Part shown: positions 40,076 to 51,812 of the stretch, in pieces
How positions within the stretch are numbered: position 1 is the first letter of the stretch
Layout: every line of letters begins with the position of its first letter
Assembly: GCA_951640165.1 (NCBI GenBank)
Contig: OX621266.1
Span: 7,936,001-8,000,000 of the forward strand
From: Pseudoips prasinana
Taxonomy: Eukaryota > Arthropoda > Insecta > Lepidoptera > Nolidae
Length of the DNA: 64,000 nucleotides
Direction: 5' to 3'
The notes under the pieces: model-generated
The model's database searches: none
What the model was told of the DNA's origin: nothing
The model's input: only the letters and a program-made list of their open reading frames with translations
Position numbers and translations under genes: made by a program

Positions 40076-42121
40076 ATGAGTGGAAATAAGGTAAATTTTT
40101 TTAGAATTTGCTAATATTTTGTAACGAAAACATGAAAAATATATCGAAAATGGGTCGATTTGGTATGATGTAAATTTACATCATTATGCAGTATGGTCAT
40201 ACCTGAAGTATGGAGAAATTGTTGTTCATGAAATTTTACATTTTTTTTGTTGTTTTAGAATAATTTACAAGAGAGAGATATAGAACACTATCTAGCACAA
40301 CTGGAAGACGGTTGGCTGTCAGAAGATGGACTAGAAGCTGATGACTCTGATGAAGATGACCCACCAAATTCACACTATACTAGAGATGAACTTCTACATG
40401 TGTTAGGTGATGAGAATGATAATGAAGATGATCAGCAATTTAATGAAGAAGACCCACCTCTGGTTGAAGAACCACTAGAAGGAGCAGAAATTCAAAATAG
40501 ATCCCCTGGTGGAAATATTTTAAATTCACTATTGGACAAGAGAAAACTTATTTGGAAAAAGAGGAACATGGACTATAATGAAGACAAAATTAGATTCTTA
40601 GGCTGCTCAACATTTGTTTCTGAAATATCTCAACTAGAAACTCCTTACCAATGTTTTAAATATTTTTTTTTTAATGATGGTTTGATAGAGAAAATTGTAG
40701 CAGAAACTAATTTATATAGCATGCAAAAAGATCCTAATAACAAAACAGTATACACAGCATCAGATATCAAAAAGTTTTTTGGGATATTGCTGTTCATGTC
40801 AGTGCAAAGATTTCAAAATACCAGAGCATATTGGCACCCTGTTTATGGTTATGGCCCAGTTTCATCCACAATGCCTGTCAATAAATTTGAAAAAATCAAA
40901 CTTGCATTGCATTTTCAAGACAATGACCTTCATAGACCTGTGGGCCATGCAGATCATGACCGGTTATTTAAAATTCGTCCAGTTATTGAGTACCTCAAAA
41001 CAAAGTTTTCTTCTCTACCAATGGAACAACGATTATCAGTAGATGAGCAGATGTGTGCAACAAAGATTGGACACTTTCTAAAACAGTACCTGCCAAAAAA
41101 ACCCCACAAATGGGGGTTCAAATTTTATGTACTTTGTGATTTATCTGGATATGCACATACATTTGAATTGTATGCAGGACAGGAAACAGGGAGACTTGAA
41201 GGAGAACCAGACCTAGGAGCTACAGGGAATATTGTAATTCGTTTGCTAAGAGGTGTACCAAGATATCAAAATTATATTGTATATTTTGATAATTTTTACA
41301 CATCACTGCCTCTAATTTACTTTCTAGCCAAACAAGGAATTCACTCTGTTGGAACTGTCCAGCAGAATAGAATCCCTAACTCAAAATTGCCAGAAAAAAA
41401 AGAGTTTATGAAGAAGGCAGTACCCAGGGGCAGTCATGAAGAAAGAACATCTACTTATGATGGCATTGAGATGTCCTGTGTCACTTGGAAAGACAATAAG
41501 ATTGTGACACTCTTATCAACCTATGTTGGGGCAACACCAGTGTCTAGTGTCACTAGATATGATAAATCGAAAAAGGAAAGAGTAGTAATTCCATGTCCCC
41601 AAATTGTTCATGAATATAATAAGCATATGGGGGGAGTGGACTTAATGGACAGTTTTTTGGGGAGGTTCCACATTCCAGTAAGGACAAAAAAAAAATGGTA
41701 TTTGCGTATATTTTTCCATCTATTTGATTTAACAGTGATTAATGCTTGGATCTTGTACAAAAAAAATGCAGCAAATAGAAATATACCAAAAAAGGATATA
41801 CTTTCAATGGGCAGCTTTAGAAATGAATTAGCACAAGTTTTGTGTAGAATAGGAGCTGACACAGAGGTTAAAAGAGGTCGTCCCAGTAATAGTTCTCTAG
41901 AGAACGAAATACAGGCAAAAAGGAAGAGGGGACCAGCAGTTATTGCTCCACCAAAGGACATTAGAACAGATGGTGTTGATCATTGGCCACAAGTTGGAGG
42001 TTCACTTCGTTGTAAGTACCCACAGTGTAAGGGGTATTCTACAATTAGATGCAGTAAATGTTCAATAAATCTGTGTCTTAATAAAAACAATAACTGTTAT
42101 GAAAATTATCATAAAAACTGA
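40076..42121 (+). CDS. piggyBac-type transposase (two exons, about 625 residues)
   Basis: Cuts and pastes the element at TTAA sites. Exon 1 is 40076-40090 (five codons from ATG). A GT-AG intron spans 40091-40258 (GTAAAT donor, TGTTTTAG acceptor after a T-rich tract). Exon 2 begins at 40259 in phase 0 and stops at 42119-42121. The acidic N terminus (many D and E) is typical. The DDE_Tnp_1_7 domain shows VDEQM (first catalytic Asp, 41041-41055), YFDNFYTS (second, near 41285) and the HMGGVDLMDS box (third, near 41625). The C-terminal Cys-rich domain (CKYPQCKGY, RCSKC, CYENYH) is the zinc-binding end domain. Starting at 40400 would lose the N terminus, so the spliced start is preferred. Confidence 0.85.
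40091..40258 (+). other. Intron of the piggyBac transposase gene
   Basis: 168 bp, GTAAAT at the donor and a polypyrimidine tract ending in TTTTAG at the acceptor. Joining the exons keeps the frame open into the acidic N terminus. Confidence 0.65.
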
Positions 42122-42310
42122 TTTCTAGTTGCATTATTTTCTTTTGTACTAAGCTCATTGTTACTAATTGCATAGTGATGAAAATATCCATCATATGGTC
42201 TTTTTTTCAAAAATAAATACTTAAAAAGGTCAATTTTTTTTTTTTTTTTTAACCCAACCTAGGGCTATAATTACATGCATATGATTTTTTCTACAAGAAC
42301 ACAATAAATC

Positions 42311-42323
42311 ATGCAATGAAGGG
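42311..42323 (-). repeat. Right terminal inverted repeat of piggyBac
   Basis: ATGCAATGAAGGG directly before TTAA (42324-42327). Exact inverse of the left end. Confidence 0.88.
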
Positions 42324-42327
42324 TTAA

Positions 42328-43050
42328 GATATTTCTGTGATTGAACCGTGGGGTTTTGAATAGCTAACTTAAAGAGAAAGTGATTGTTTTAGCTTGGGGA
42401 ATGTTAAGAAATTTTTGGAAGGAATTTAGAGTACTAATTAAGGCGGAAATCGAATGACAAGTTTAAATAAGAGCCGTCGAGAGTTCCCACTGTGATGAAA
42501 ATCTCAGATATTTCTGGAAGTTCTCGGTACAAAAATCTGAACTAAATATTTCTCGAAAGGTAGAGACTTACTGCGTTATATAAGCAGCTTAAACATATAC
42601 CTTCCACGATAGGAAGTGGGTCAAATATTTTTTTGAAGTATTAAGTTTATTTTGAAAAACCGCAAATGGCTGTGGTTTCTCTAAAAATAAGTGAAATTAG
42701 TGTTTTTGAGTAAGGATTAGTTAAGATAGGCAAAAAAGCTACGGCAAACTATTTTTAGAATTTTAGTGGGACTTCTGGGTGCTGAGATACTAAAAAGTTA
42801 TATATTTTTTTAAAAATCGATAAAAAATTCAGGGATGGTGTGCTGGAAGGCAAACTCGGGGGTGAGGTGGGGACCCCCAAGGCGCTTAAAACTGTATTCA
42901 AAAAATTATATGTTTTCGATCTACTTTTCGAGAAATAATTTAAAAACGTGTTATTTTCAACTTACCAGATTTGGTTTTGGGGCAATCCTAAATCAGGGGG
43001 AACACCTACAAACACCGTTGACGGATCAAAAGAAGCGCCTCTCGAATGCG

Positions 43051-43085
<35 letters not shown>

Positions 43086-43195
43086 CTACAACCGTTATTC
43101 TAAGTGCCCTGGGGCCAAAGTTAGGATTTTTTGAAAGAAAGCGTGGAGTAATTAAGCAACTGTTTCCGATAGCGTTGGAAACGCGACTGGTTAGG
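42328..43195. other. Unassigned sequence between piggyBac and the satellite
   Basis: About 870 bases with no convincing gene. Probably the right remainder of the repeat block that piggyBac entered. A run of 28 T at 43054-43081 could be the tail of a minus-strand retroposed fragment covering 43082-43195, but no coding similarity supports this. Confidence 0.4.
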
Positions 43196-45853
43196 TTTCA
43201 AGGCACAGGCATCCGATTCGGACGTTCCCAACGGTGCAAATAACGTGTATATAGACCTACCGATACACAAAACAACGCCTCACATTCTTAATAGTGGTTA
43301 AATTATTTTTAAATCAATTTTATATTAAATTTTCTTAGTTTTTTTTTCGGGCGTCGCGCCGTATTCTGCTCGTCCTGAAAAATTTTCTTCGGGAGCTTCG
43401 AACCCAACCACTTCTAAACAACAGCCCTGGTCTTTGCCTACCCGAAGACACCCATCTCGTGGGGTCAGACTCCAGGGAAAGTGGTAGGGAAGCGTCGGAA
43501 ACCGTTGCGACAGCAAAAATTGGCCCGCCCGCCACCTGAAACATAAAATATTTTCAAAATTATACATAATCAAACCGTTTACAATATATACTTACCTCTA
43601 TTATATATATACCTAAATAACTAAAACCAACTGGCGGCTTAAATATATAGGTGATACTTAAAAAAAAAAAGACATTTTCCTATACATAGTGAAATTTTTG
43701 ACCAAAAGTTCACCGTTTTTTGGCTATTTTAATTTATACTATCTACATATAATTGTTTTAATAGTGCATTTAGCAAAATCTCAACAAGACGCATCTCCTG
43801 ACACCCTGTTTGTGGTAGTATTGCGAAAGACTTTTGAGATTTTTTGCTAAAAAAGTCAATTTTCATACAAAACACCCGTAGTCTCAGGTTTTTGGGTGTT
43901 TTTAACCAAATTTTGTACGGATTCCTAAAATTTTATTTACCAACTAATTAGACCTTCTCAAGACGCGTCTACCGACACCCTATTTATATAGGTCAGCCAC
44001 ATACAACCTGTTAAATTTATCAAATTAAATCTCATAGACTCGACCGGCGTGGAGTATATATATAGGTGCTTTGCGCCCATACATTCGGCATTTTTCAAGG
44101 CACAGGCATCCGATTCGGACGTTCCCAACGGTGCAAATAACGTGTATATAGACCTACCGATACACAAAACAACGCCTCACATTCTTAATAGTGGTTAAAT
44201 TATTTTTAAATCAATTTTATATTAAATTTTCTTAGTTTTTTTCGGGTGTCGCGCCGTATTCTGCTCGTCCTGAAAAATTTTCTTCGGGAGCTTCGAACCC
44301 AACCACTTCTAAACAACAGCCCTGGTCTTTGCCTACCCGAAGACACCCATCTCGTGGGGTCAGACTCCAGGGAAAGTGGTAGGGAAGCGTCGGAAACCGT
44401 TGCGACAGCAAAAATTGGCCCGCCCGCCACCTGAAACATAAAATATTTTCAAAATTATACATAATCAAACCGTTTACAATATATACTTACCTCTATTATA
44501 TATATACCTAAATAACTAAAACCAACTGGCGGCTTAAATATATAGGTGATACTTAAAAAAGACATTTTCCTATACATAGTGAAATTTTTGACCAAAAGTT
44601 CACCGTTTTTTGGCTATTTTAATTTATACTATCTACATATAATTGTTTAATAGTGCATTTAGCAAAATCTCAACAAGACGCATCTCCTGACACCCTGTAT
44701 GTGGTAGTATTGCGAAAGACTTTTGAGATTTTTTGCTAAAAAAGTCAATTTTCATACAAAACACCCGTAGTCTCAGGTTTTTGGGTGTTTTTAACCAAAT
44801 TTTGTACGGATTCCTAAAATTTTATTTACCAACTAATTAGACCTTCTCAAGACGCGTCTACCGACACCCTATTTATATAGGTCAGCCACATACAACCTGT
44901 TAAATTTATCAAATTAAATCTCATAGACTCGACCGGCGTGGAGTATATATATAGGTGCTTTGCGCCCATACATTCGGCATTTTTCAAGGCACAGGCATCC
45001 GATTCGGACGTTCCCAACGGTGCAAATAACGTGTATATAGACCTACCGATACACAAAACAACGCCTCACATTCTTAATAGTGGTTAAATTATTTTTAAAT
45101 CAATTTTATATTAAATTTTCTTAGTTTTTTTCGGGTGTCGCGCCGTATTCTGCTCGTCCTGAAAAATTTTCTTCGGGAGCTTCGAACCCAACCACTTCTA
45201 AACAACAGCCCTGGTCTTTGCCTACCCGAAGACACCCATCTCGTGGGGTCAGACTCCAGGGAAAGTGGTAGGGAAGCGTCGGAAACCGTTGCGACAGCAA
45301 AAATTGGCCCGCCCGCCACCTGAAACATAAAATATTTTCAAAATTATACATAATCAAACCGTTTACAATATATACTTACCTCTATTATATATATACCTAA
45401 ATAACTAAAACCAACTGGCGGCTTAAATATATAGGTGATACTTAAAAAAGACATTTTCCTATACATAGTGAAATTTTTGACCAAAAGTTCACCGTTTTTT
45501 GGCTATTTTAATTTATACTATCTACATATAATTGTTTAATAGTGCATTTAGCAAAATCTCAACAAGACGCATCTCCTGACACCCTGTTTGTGGTAGTATT
45601 GCGAAAGACTTTTGAGATTTTTTGCTAAAAAAGTCAATTTTCATACAAAACACCCGTAGTCTCAGGTTTTTGGGTGTTTTTAACCAAATTTTGTACGGAT
45701 TCCTAAAATTTTATTTACCAACTAATTAGACCTTCTCAAGACGCGTCTACCGACACCCTATTTATATAGGTCAGCCACATACAACCTGTTAAATTTATCA
45801 AATTAAATCTCATAGACTCGACCGGCGTGGAGTATATATATAGGTGCTTTGCG

Positions 45854-45866
45854 CCCATACATTCGG
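45854..45866. other. Possible target-site copy left of Jockey-like element 1
   Basis: CCCATACATTCGG in the partial fourth unit. The same motif restarts the satellite after the element's poly(A) at 51813. Between this motif and the element lie 88 further satellite bases. Confidence 0.5.
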
Positions 45867-45922
45867 CATTTTTCAAGGCACAGGCATCCGATTCGGACGT
45901 TCCCAACGGTGCAAATAACGTG

Positions 45923-45928
45923 TATATA
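45923..45928 (+). promoter_or_regulatory. TATA-like box upstream of element 1
   Basis: TATATA in the satellite, 32 bp before the first base of element 1 (45955). Promoter function is inferred from spacing only. Confidence 0.3.
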
Positions 45929-45954
45929 GACCTACCGATACACAAAACAACGCC

Positions 45955-46718
45955 GAGGAGTCTCGTTTGGACAGCCGACGCGCACGGACACGTTCGTGCG
46001 CTCCTGCCTTACCCGACTATTTCCGACTATACGTGCTCGTGTACGTTCGTCAGTTGAGATAAATCGATCGTTCGATTGGTTGAATCTCGGCAAACCTTCA
46101 CACTATTAATTGGTGTAGTGGCGTCTTTTTTAAGACAGCGCTACCCCAATATAGTGTGTGTTTCTTTGTACTTTCGTGCCCCTTCAGGGAAAATCCACTT
46201 TTCTAGTGGTACTTGGTGGAAACGTAACCGTGCCAACTAAGCCAAGTTAGTGTAGCCCCAAGCACTAGGCCTTGCTCCTTCAGAGCAACGCCAGTTAATT
46301 GGAAGCGGTTTGGAATCATTGGCCTTGGGGGCTACCCTAGTCAACTCCAAATCGGAATCCCACCTCCTTACCCTACCTTTCCATTCTCTCTTGTTGTTTG
46401 GGTGCTGACGGCTTCGGCCCATATCGCCCTCTGCATTAGAGCTGCTAGGAACCCTTTCGCACAATAAGACTGGCGAGAGGGATACAAGCTTAGGGCTCAC
46501 CATAGGTACACATACCTCCTCGTCTAACCCGGCGAGGAGGGTGATACACACACCAACACACCCTCGGGCCCGTCCAACCCGAGGTGATAGTTGTTAGGGA
46601 CATCCAACTGTTAGAGCGATTGCCGAGAAGTTTCTTGTTAGTTCTTCTTCTCGGAACGCTCCGGGAGCGAACTAACGTAATTATTCGGTAGTTGTTAGGC
46701 TTTTAATACCATCACAAG
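45955..46718 (+). other. 5' UTR of Jockey-like copy 1
   Basis: About 760 bases, near-identical to 52717-53477. Contains TTCGTCAGTTGAG near 46046 and no long open frame on the plus strand. Confidence 0.65.
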
Positions 46719-48557
46719 ATGGCCGCCCCCGTACCCGCCTCCATGGTAGACATTACCAAGGACCCACGCTTCATTGAGGCTGCCTTCAAGGACCTCAAGT
46801 CTGACCCAGTTATCTGGGCAAACTTGATGGAGTCAGTGAAGACTAAGCTCATGCGAGACGACCTCCCCTGCTCCGGCGCAACAGCGCAGGAGAAACTCAG
46901 TCTCTCCGTCCCCTCCTCTTCTGCCCCGTTCACCCAGACGGACAGGCAGTCGCCACTCCCCCGTAACCGTACCCCCTCTCCATCTCAGCCTCTAGCCACA
47001 GAGGAAGAGATGGACGTCGTACCGATCGACAGCGAAGACGACGCTCACAACGAGTGGACAACCGTCAGGCGCGGGAAAGCTGATAAGCGGACCCGCGGCG
47101 ACAAGTCGTCGTCGTCTTCGTCTGGCAGCTCTTCCGGCTCTGATTCTGAGGCTTCGACTCAGGAGAAGAGCAAGAAGAGCGCCAAGACGAAGAAGTTGCG
47201 CACGGAGAGACCCTCCGCCACCAACTCTGTCCCCTCTTCCCCCACTACAAGCGCCCCCGCCTCACAGGCAAAGGCCAAACCCTCTGGCTTCACGGCCAAG
47301 ACCACTAAGCCCCCACCTATCATGCTACTCAGCATCGACAAGTGGGAAGACTTGTCCACCACGCTAAAAGCCAAAGGTGTAGTCGCACTCAGCACTACAT
47401 ACATCCTCAAGGAGCAGATGTACAAAATACAGCTGCAGACCTCCACTGAATACAGGACAACGACGGCTCTCTTCGATGCACGTAAGGTAGACTACTACAC
47501 TTACGGCACCGCTGAGGACAAAACACTCCGCGTGGTTATCCGCCGAGTGTGCCGTTACCTTCCCATCGACTCCATCAAGGAGGACCTAACCACCCAAGGG
47601 TACCCCGTGAGAGAGGTGCATCGGATGCGCCGATCAAACGGTGGCGAGCCCTTCGATATGGTGCTGGTCCACCTTGACGACTCGAAGGAAGGACAGAAAA
47701 TCCTGACTGTCCTTAAAACAGTTTGCGGCGTCGGCGGCATCGTCGTCGAGCCGCCGCGGCGAGGGACCGTACAGGGGCAGTGCCACAACTGCCAACTGTA
47801 CGGGCACTCGTCTAAGAACTGCCACGTCGCCCCGAGGTGTGTTAAATGCCTGACCCCAGGTCATCACACCTCCGAATGCCCAAGACCTAAGGATCGTAGC
47901 GAATGCTCCGAGCCACCCGGTTGTGTCAACTGCCAGTCCTTGGGACACCCTGCGAACTATCGCGGCTGTCCCAAGGCACCGGCGAGGAGACCCGCCAGGA
48001 GGCCTCGCAGCAAGCGCAACGCTCGCAAGCCTCAGGCGCAGACTAGCTCCGCCAAGCCCCAAGCAAGCCCTCCCCCGCTAATGTCCTTGGATGTCCAACA
48101 GACATCCCTGCGACCAGCAAGACCACACTGGCCTCTGCCAGATTACGTCCCCTCGACCGCACCCAAGGCTGCGGGTGAGGCGGTCGCCCCTAAGGCTGTG
48201 CCAGTCCCAGCTAAAGAGGCGTCCCCCAAACCCTCAACCAGCGCGACCCCTCCCGCCCCAGTCAAATCGGGCTGGGCTTACAACCCGCTGACCAGGAAGT
48301 CACAGGCTCCAAAGGCCCCGGCCAAAGGAGCCCAGACTCCAAAGTCATCAGCCCCAGCGCCCAAAACCCGGGCGCCCCAAGCGAATAGCAAAGGGCGCGC
48401 CTCAGGCTTTGCCGAGCGCATCATGACTCAGGGCTGGGAGTTGCTCGATCAGTTTGAGGACCTCACCCAGAGGGCCGAAGCTGATCCGACCAACATCCAG
48501 TTGGCCATCGACGCGGCACACTTATACCGCCGCTTTATTAAATCAATTCAACCGTAA
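46719..48557 (+). CDS. ORF1 (Gag-like zinc-knuckle protein), Jockey-like copy 1
   Basis: 612 residues, intact. RNA-binding partner of ORF2 in the retrotransposition particle. The N terminus carries a Ser-rich acidic stretch (about 129-145) and a Lys-rich segment (about 150-162). Residues about 270-345 look like the domain that precedes C2HC knuckles in Jockey-type Gag (PRE_C2HC), including VVIRRVCRYLP. Three knuckles follow at about 355-417: CHNCQLYGHSSKNC, CVKCLTPGHHTSEC and CVNCQSLGHPANYRGC. A Pro/Ala/Lys-rich C-terminal half follows. The ATG has a good context (AAGATGGCC). The stop TAA shares its last A with the ORF2 ATG. Confidence 0.85.
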   Translation: MAAPVPASMVDITKDPRFIEAAFKDLKSDPVIWANLMESVKTKLMRDDLPCSGATAQEKLSLSVPSSSAPFTQTDRQSPLPRNRTPSPSQPLATEEEMDVVPIDSEDDAHNEWTTVRRGKADKRTRGDKSSSSSSGSSSGSDSEASTQEKSKKSAKTKKLRTERPSATNSVPSSPTTSAPASQAKAKPSGFTAKTTKPPPIMLLSIDKWEDLSTTLKAKGVVALSTTYILKEQMYKIQLQTSTEYRTTTALFDARKVDYYTYGTAEDKTLRVVIRRVCRYLPIDSIKEDLTTQGYPVREVHRMRRSNGGEPFDMVLVHLDDSKEGQKILTVLKTVCGVGGIVVEPPRRGTVQGQCHNCQLYGHSSKNCHVAPRCVKCLTPGHHTSECPRPKDRSECSEPPGCVNCQSLGHPANYRGCPKAPARRPARRPRSKRNARKPQAQTSSAKPQASPPPLMSLDVQQTSLRPARPHWPLPDYVPSTAPKAAGEAVAPKAVPVPAKEASPKPSTSATPPAPVKSGWAYNPLTRKSQAPKAPAKGAQTPKSSAPAPKTRAPQANSKGRASGFAERIMTQGWELLDQFEDLTQRAEADPTNIQLAIDAAHLYRRFIKSIQP

Positions 48558-51497
48558 TGGCTGTACACCCGTTGATGACTCCCCAATTCACTTGCAGGCT
48601 AAAACCCAGATCTTTAAAGATCGGGTTTTACAATGCAGACGGATTAGCGAGACAACGCGATGAAGTCGCAGAATTCCTCTGCGATCACCAAATTGATCTC
48701 TTCCTCGTTCAAGAGACTTTCCTCAAACCGAGCAAACGGAGAAGTCCTACAGTTGCCAACTATCGTATAGTTCGCAACGATAGGACTCACTCCGCCAAAG
48801 GGGGCACGCTGATTTACTTTAAGAAATCACTGCATTGCGTACCTTTGGACCCTCCCGTGCTGAAGAACATTGAGGTCTCTGTCTGTCGAATAGGCATGAC
48901 AGGCCATCAGCCAATCACGATAGTCTCGGCCTACCTCCCCCCAGACAAGGAGATACTACTTAGCGATCTCCAAGCACTGTATGACTTAGATGGCTCTGTC
49001 ATAGTGGCAGGCGATCTAAACTCCAAGCATGAGCAATGGAGCTGCCGTACGAGCAACTCGAACGGCCGCGCACTTGCTAATCACTTGGCAATCATACCGT
49101 TCGACCCTATAGTCCCTCTCGAACCGACCCACTTCCCCAGAATTGACAGTCACCGACCCGACATACTCGACATAGCGCTCCTTAAGAATACAAACCTACG
49201 TTTGGCTTCTGTAGAAGTGCTACACGAGTTAGACTCCGACCATAGACCGGTCATCCTTAGTCTTGCCTCCCGCACAAGCCACTCTGGCGCGGATAGCAAC
49301 CTCCCACCCAGATATGTTACCGACTGGCAGAAACTTGAGGGTAAACTCAAGTCAGCCACATCGGAGCACTTAGATTCGATCCCATCCCTCATAGAGACCC
49401 CCGAGCAAACGCATGCAGCCATCGGCTCTTTCACGACTCACATCCAAATCCAAATGAACGAATGTTCCCGGGAGGTCCCAGCGGCTGACGCGTTCAGACG
49501 GTGGAAGCTCCCGGAGGATTTGCGTGAGTTAGTGACTGAGAAGAACGCGGCCATCAGAGCCTTCGACTCCTATAACACCTTGGAAAACCGCACTCGAATG
49601 CGTGAACTACAGCGTACTGTACGTGAACGCATGACCGAGAGGCGGGATTCCGGGTGGGATAGGACGTTAGCCGAGATTCAACCCTCGCGGAAGGCCTTTT
49701 GGAATCTCTGCAAGCGACTCAAGACAGACACCGACTGGACCATCCCCCCGCTGACGCGTCCGAATCAACGCCCCGCGTTCGATGACGACGAAAAAGCCGA
49801 ATGCATGGCCGACAATCTAGAGACCCAATGTTCTCCCAGTAGACCCGGAGCACCTCAACGAGGTCGACTCTGAGGTAGAACGTAGGCTCGCCATACCACT
49901 CCCTCCGACCCCAACTGCCCCCTCCCGGGAGGATGCAGACGTCGACGACGACGATCCTCTGAGGCCAGTGACCATCGAAGAGGTTAAAACTCTGATCAGG
50001 GACCTCCGCCCTCGCAAAGCCCCCGGGTATGACGGACTCACCAATCGCGTTTTCAAGCAACTCCCATTGCTTTTACTTAGCCTGATGGTCGCGATTTTCA
50101 ACGCGGCCTTTTACAACAACATCTTTCCACACCAGTGGAAACAGGCAAACGTGATTGGCATCCCGAAACCCGGAAAACCCAAATCCGATCCGGCGAATTA
50201 CCGCCCCATTAGCCTCCTCTGCGCCATGGGGAAACTCTACGAGCGCATCATTCACGCCCGTTTGTCGTCTTACATCCGCGCAAACGATATCCTCCCTGAC
50301 GAGCAGTTTGGCTTTCGAGCCAGACACTCCAGCGTTCACCAGGTGCATCGCATTGTCGAACACATCCTAGTGAAAGCTGCCCGTCAAAGAGCCCACACAG
50401 GAGCACTCTTCTTCGACGTGGCCAAAGCGTTCGATAAGGTCTGGCACAACGGCTTATTATATAAGCTGTTCGAACTCAAAGTGCCCGACCGTCTCGTGCA
50501 CATCTTACGAGACTTCCTTACGGACCGAACGTTTAGCTACCGCGTCGAGGGAAATTACTCCTCCCTCAGACCGATACGCGCAGGAGTTCCCCAAGGCTCA
50601 GTCCTTGCCCCGCTCCTGTTCTCGCTGTACACCAGCGACATCCCCAGACCCAATAAGGCTCATCTAGCCCTCTTCGCTGACGACACAGCTCTCTACTACT
50701 CCAGTAGGAGCACGTCAGTCATCCACCGAGAACTCCAATCCTCAGCCGACGCCCTCGGCGAATGGTTCAGGAAATGGAGGATCGAAGTAAATCCCACCAA
50801 GAGCGCAGCCGTGCTCTTCTCTAGGATAGACCCCGCCCCCACCGCCGATCCCGTCCGAATGTTTGGTGAACCGATCCCCTGGGAGAAGAAAACCAAATAT
50901 TTGGGAGTGATCCTCGATCGGAAGTTAAACTTCAAGGACCATCTGAGATACGCTCGTAACCGTGCCTCATTTGCCCTTTATCGATTACACAGCCTCCTGA
51001 ATGCACGCAGTAAAATGTCCCTTGAAAACAAGGTGAGAATTTACAAGACGTGCATTCGACCCATGATGACCTATGCGAGCCCGGTCTTCGCGCACGCTAA
51101 GGATCGATTCATCCACCTCCTCCAGGTAGTCCAGAACAAGTTTATGCGACGAGCCGCGGGCGCACCGTGGTTCGTCCGTAACAAAAGCCTCCATGCTGAT
51201 CTCCAATTGCCTACCATCAGGCAATGGATGAAGCAAGCGTCCAAAAGGTACTTTGACTCTGCCACTCACCATCCAAGTAAATTGGTGGTACAGGCGGTCA
51301 AATACACTCCTTCCCGACTCTCACGTAAACACCGTCGTCCGAAGAACGTCATAGACGAATCGGACGACGAGATCACCGTTTACTTAAACCAAATCAAATC
51401 GATTAGAGACTCTCGCAACACTGCTCAACCGATATTTCGTACTCGCCGGATGCGAGTACGACCGCGAACGCGTCGCGACCACCAGCGTCCTCCATGA
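48557..51497 (+). pseudogene. ORF2 (endonuclease and RT) with 11-bp deletion, Jockey-like copy 1
   Basis: Starts at the TAATG junction. Endonuclease motifs are FYNADGL, QETFL, GDLNSKHEQW and DSDHRPV; RT motifs are DVAKAFDKVWH, GVPQGSVLAPLLFS and FADDTA. Compared with copy 2 (56599-56609), eleven bases are missing after 49839, between two CCAG repeats. The frame therefore shifts and stops at 49873, while the RT part stays open in another frame to 51497. The lesion suggests microhomology-mediated loss. Confidence 0.85.
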
Positions 51498-51812
51498 CCC
51501 TTAGTTTGCATATCGTACCGATAAAAAGCCCCCCTCAACGCGGAAGGGGGGCCGCGTCATGTCATTAACGTAGAGCGAAAGTTGCACTAAACTCCCTAAA
51601 AACCATGATCTCTCGCCCTCTCCCCGTCAGTATCCGCCCAGAGCCGAGGTTCGAGCCCCACAGGGGGCGCCCTCCGGCGCGGGTACTTAGTTTGTAGTTT
51701 TATATTTGCTAGGCCGGTTAGAGCCCACGCTCACCCCTACTGTCCGGTGAAGCAGTAAAAGCCGAGAGGCTAACTGCACGCGTCACGTTAAAAAAAAAAA
51801 AAAAAAAAAAAA
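51498..51812 (+). other. 3' UTR and poly(A) of Jockey-like copy 1
   Basis: Contains a CCCCCCTCAACGCGG...GGGGGG hairpin near 51530-51555. A tRNA B-box-like GGTTCGAGCCCC lies near 51647, followed by 23 A. Nearly identical to the other two copies. Confidence 0.7.

Larger units (their letters stand above)
39786..42323 (+). mobile_element. piggyBac-like DNA transposon, complete
   Basis: 2538 bp bounded by TTAA on both sides. Terminal inverted repeats start CCCTTCATTGCAT and end ATGCAATGAAGGG. It encodes one spliced transposase. The right arm has a poly(T) run near 42232-42250. Terminal repeats, target duplication and reading frame are intact, so recent activity is plausible. Confidence 0.92.
43196..45954 (+). 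repeat. Satellite array, 889-bp unit, first block
   Basis: Three nearly complete units plus 101 bp of a fourth. Unit starts (taken at CCCATACATTCGG) are at 44076, 44965 and 45854, exactly 889 bp apart; the first unit is cut at its left end (43196). Units are nearly identical except for homopolymer lengths. Each has a GC-rich core of about 200 bp (near 43350-43540) in AT-rich flanks and two TATA-like boxes. The short open frames inside are not supported as genes. Confidence 0.9.
45955..51812 (+). mobile_element. Jockey-clade-like non-LTR retrotransposon, copy 1
   Basis: Full length with 5' UTR, ORF1, ORF2, 3' UTR and a poly(A) tail of 23 (51790-51812). It lies inside the satellite. The 5' end reads GAGGAGTCTCG, three bases longer than copy 2. 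ORF2 has an 11-bp deletion near 49839, so the copy is not autonomous. The satellite resumes at CCCATACATTCGG. Confidence 0.88.

Noticed and set aside
43054..43081. Run of 28 T as the tail of a minus-strand retrotransposon
   Set aside because: Only about 110 bp separate it from the satellite and no coding or UTR similarity to the elements here was found; left unassigned.
43190..43196. GGTTAGG left of the satellite as a telomeric remnant
   Set aside because: A single seven-base match without a poly(A) junction; chance is sufficient.
43505..43530. AATTTTTG in the satellite core as an snRNA Sm site
   Set aside because: No flanking hairpins or recognisable snRNA body; likely chance.
43325..43573. 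Open frames of 62-84 codons in each satellite unit as protein genes
   Set aside because: They overlap on both strands, repeat only because the satellite repeats, and show no known domain.
43586..43600. ATACTTACCT on the plus strand as the start of a U1 snRNA gene in the satellite
   Set aside because: Only the first ten bases fit; the rest of the RNA is absent. It is better read as a splice donor on the opposite strand.
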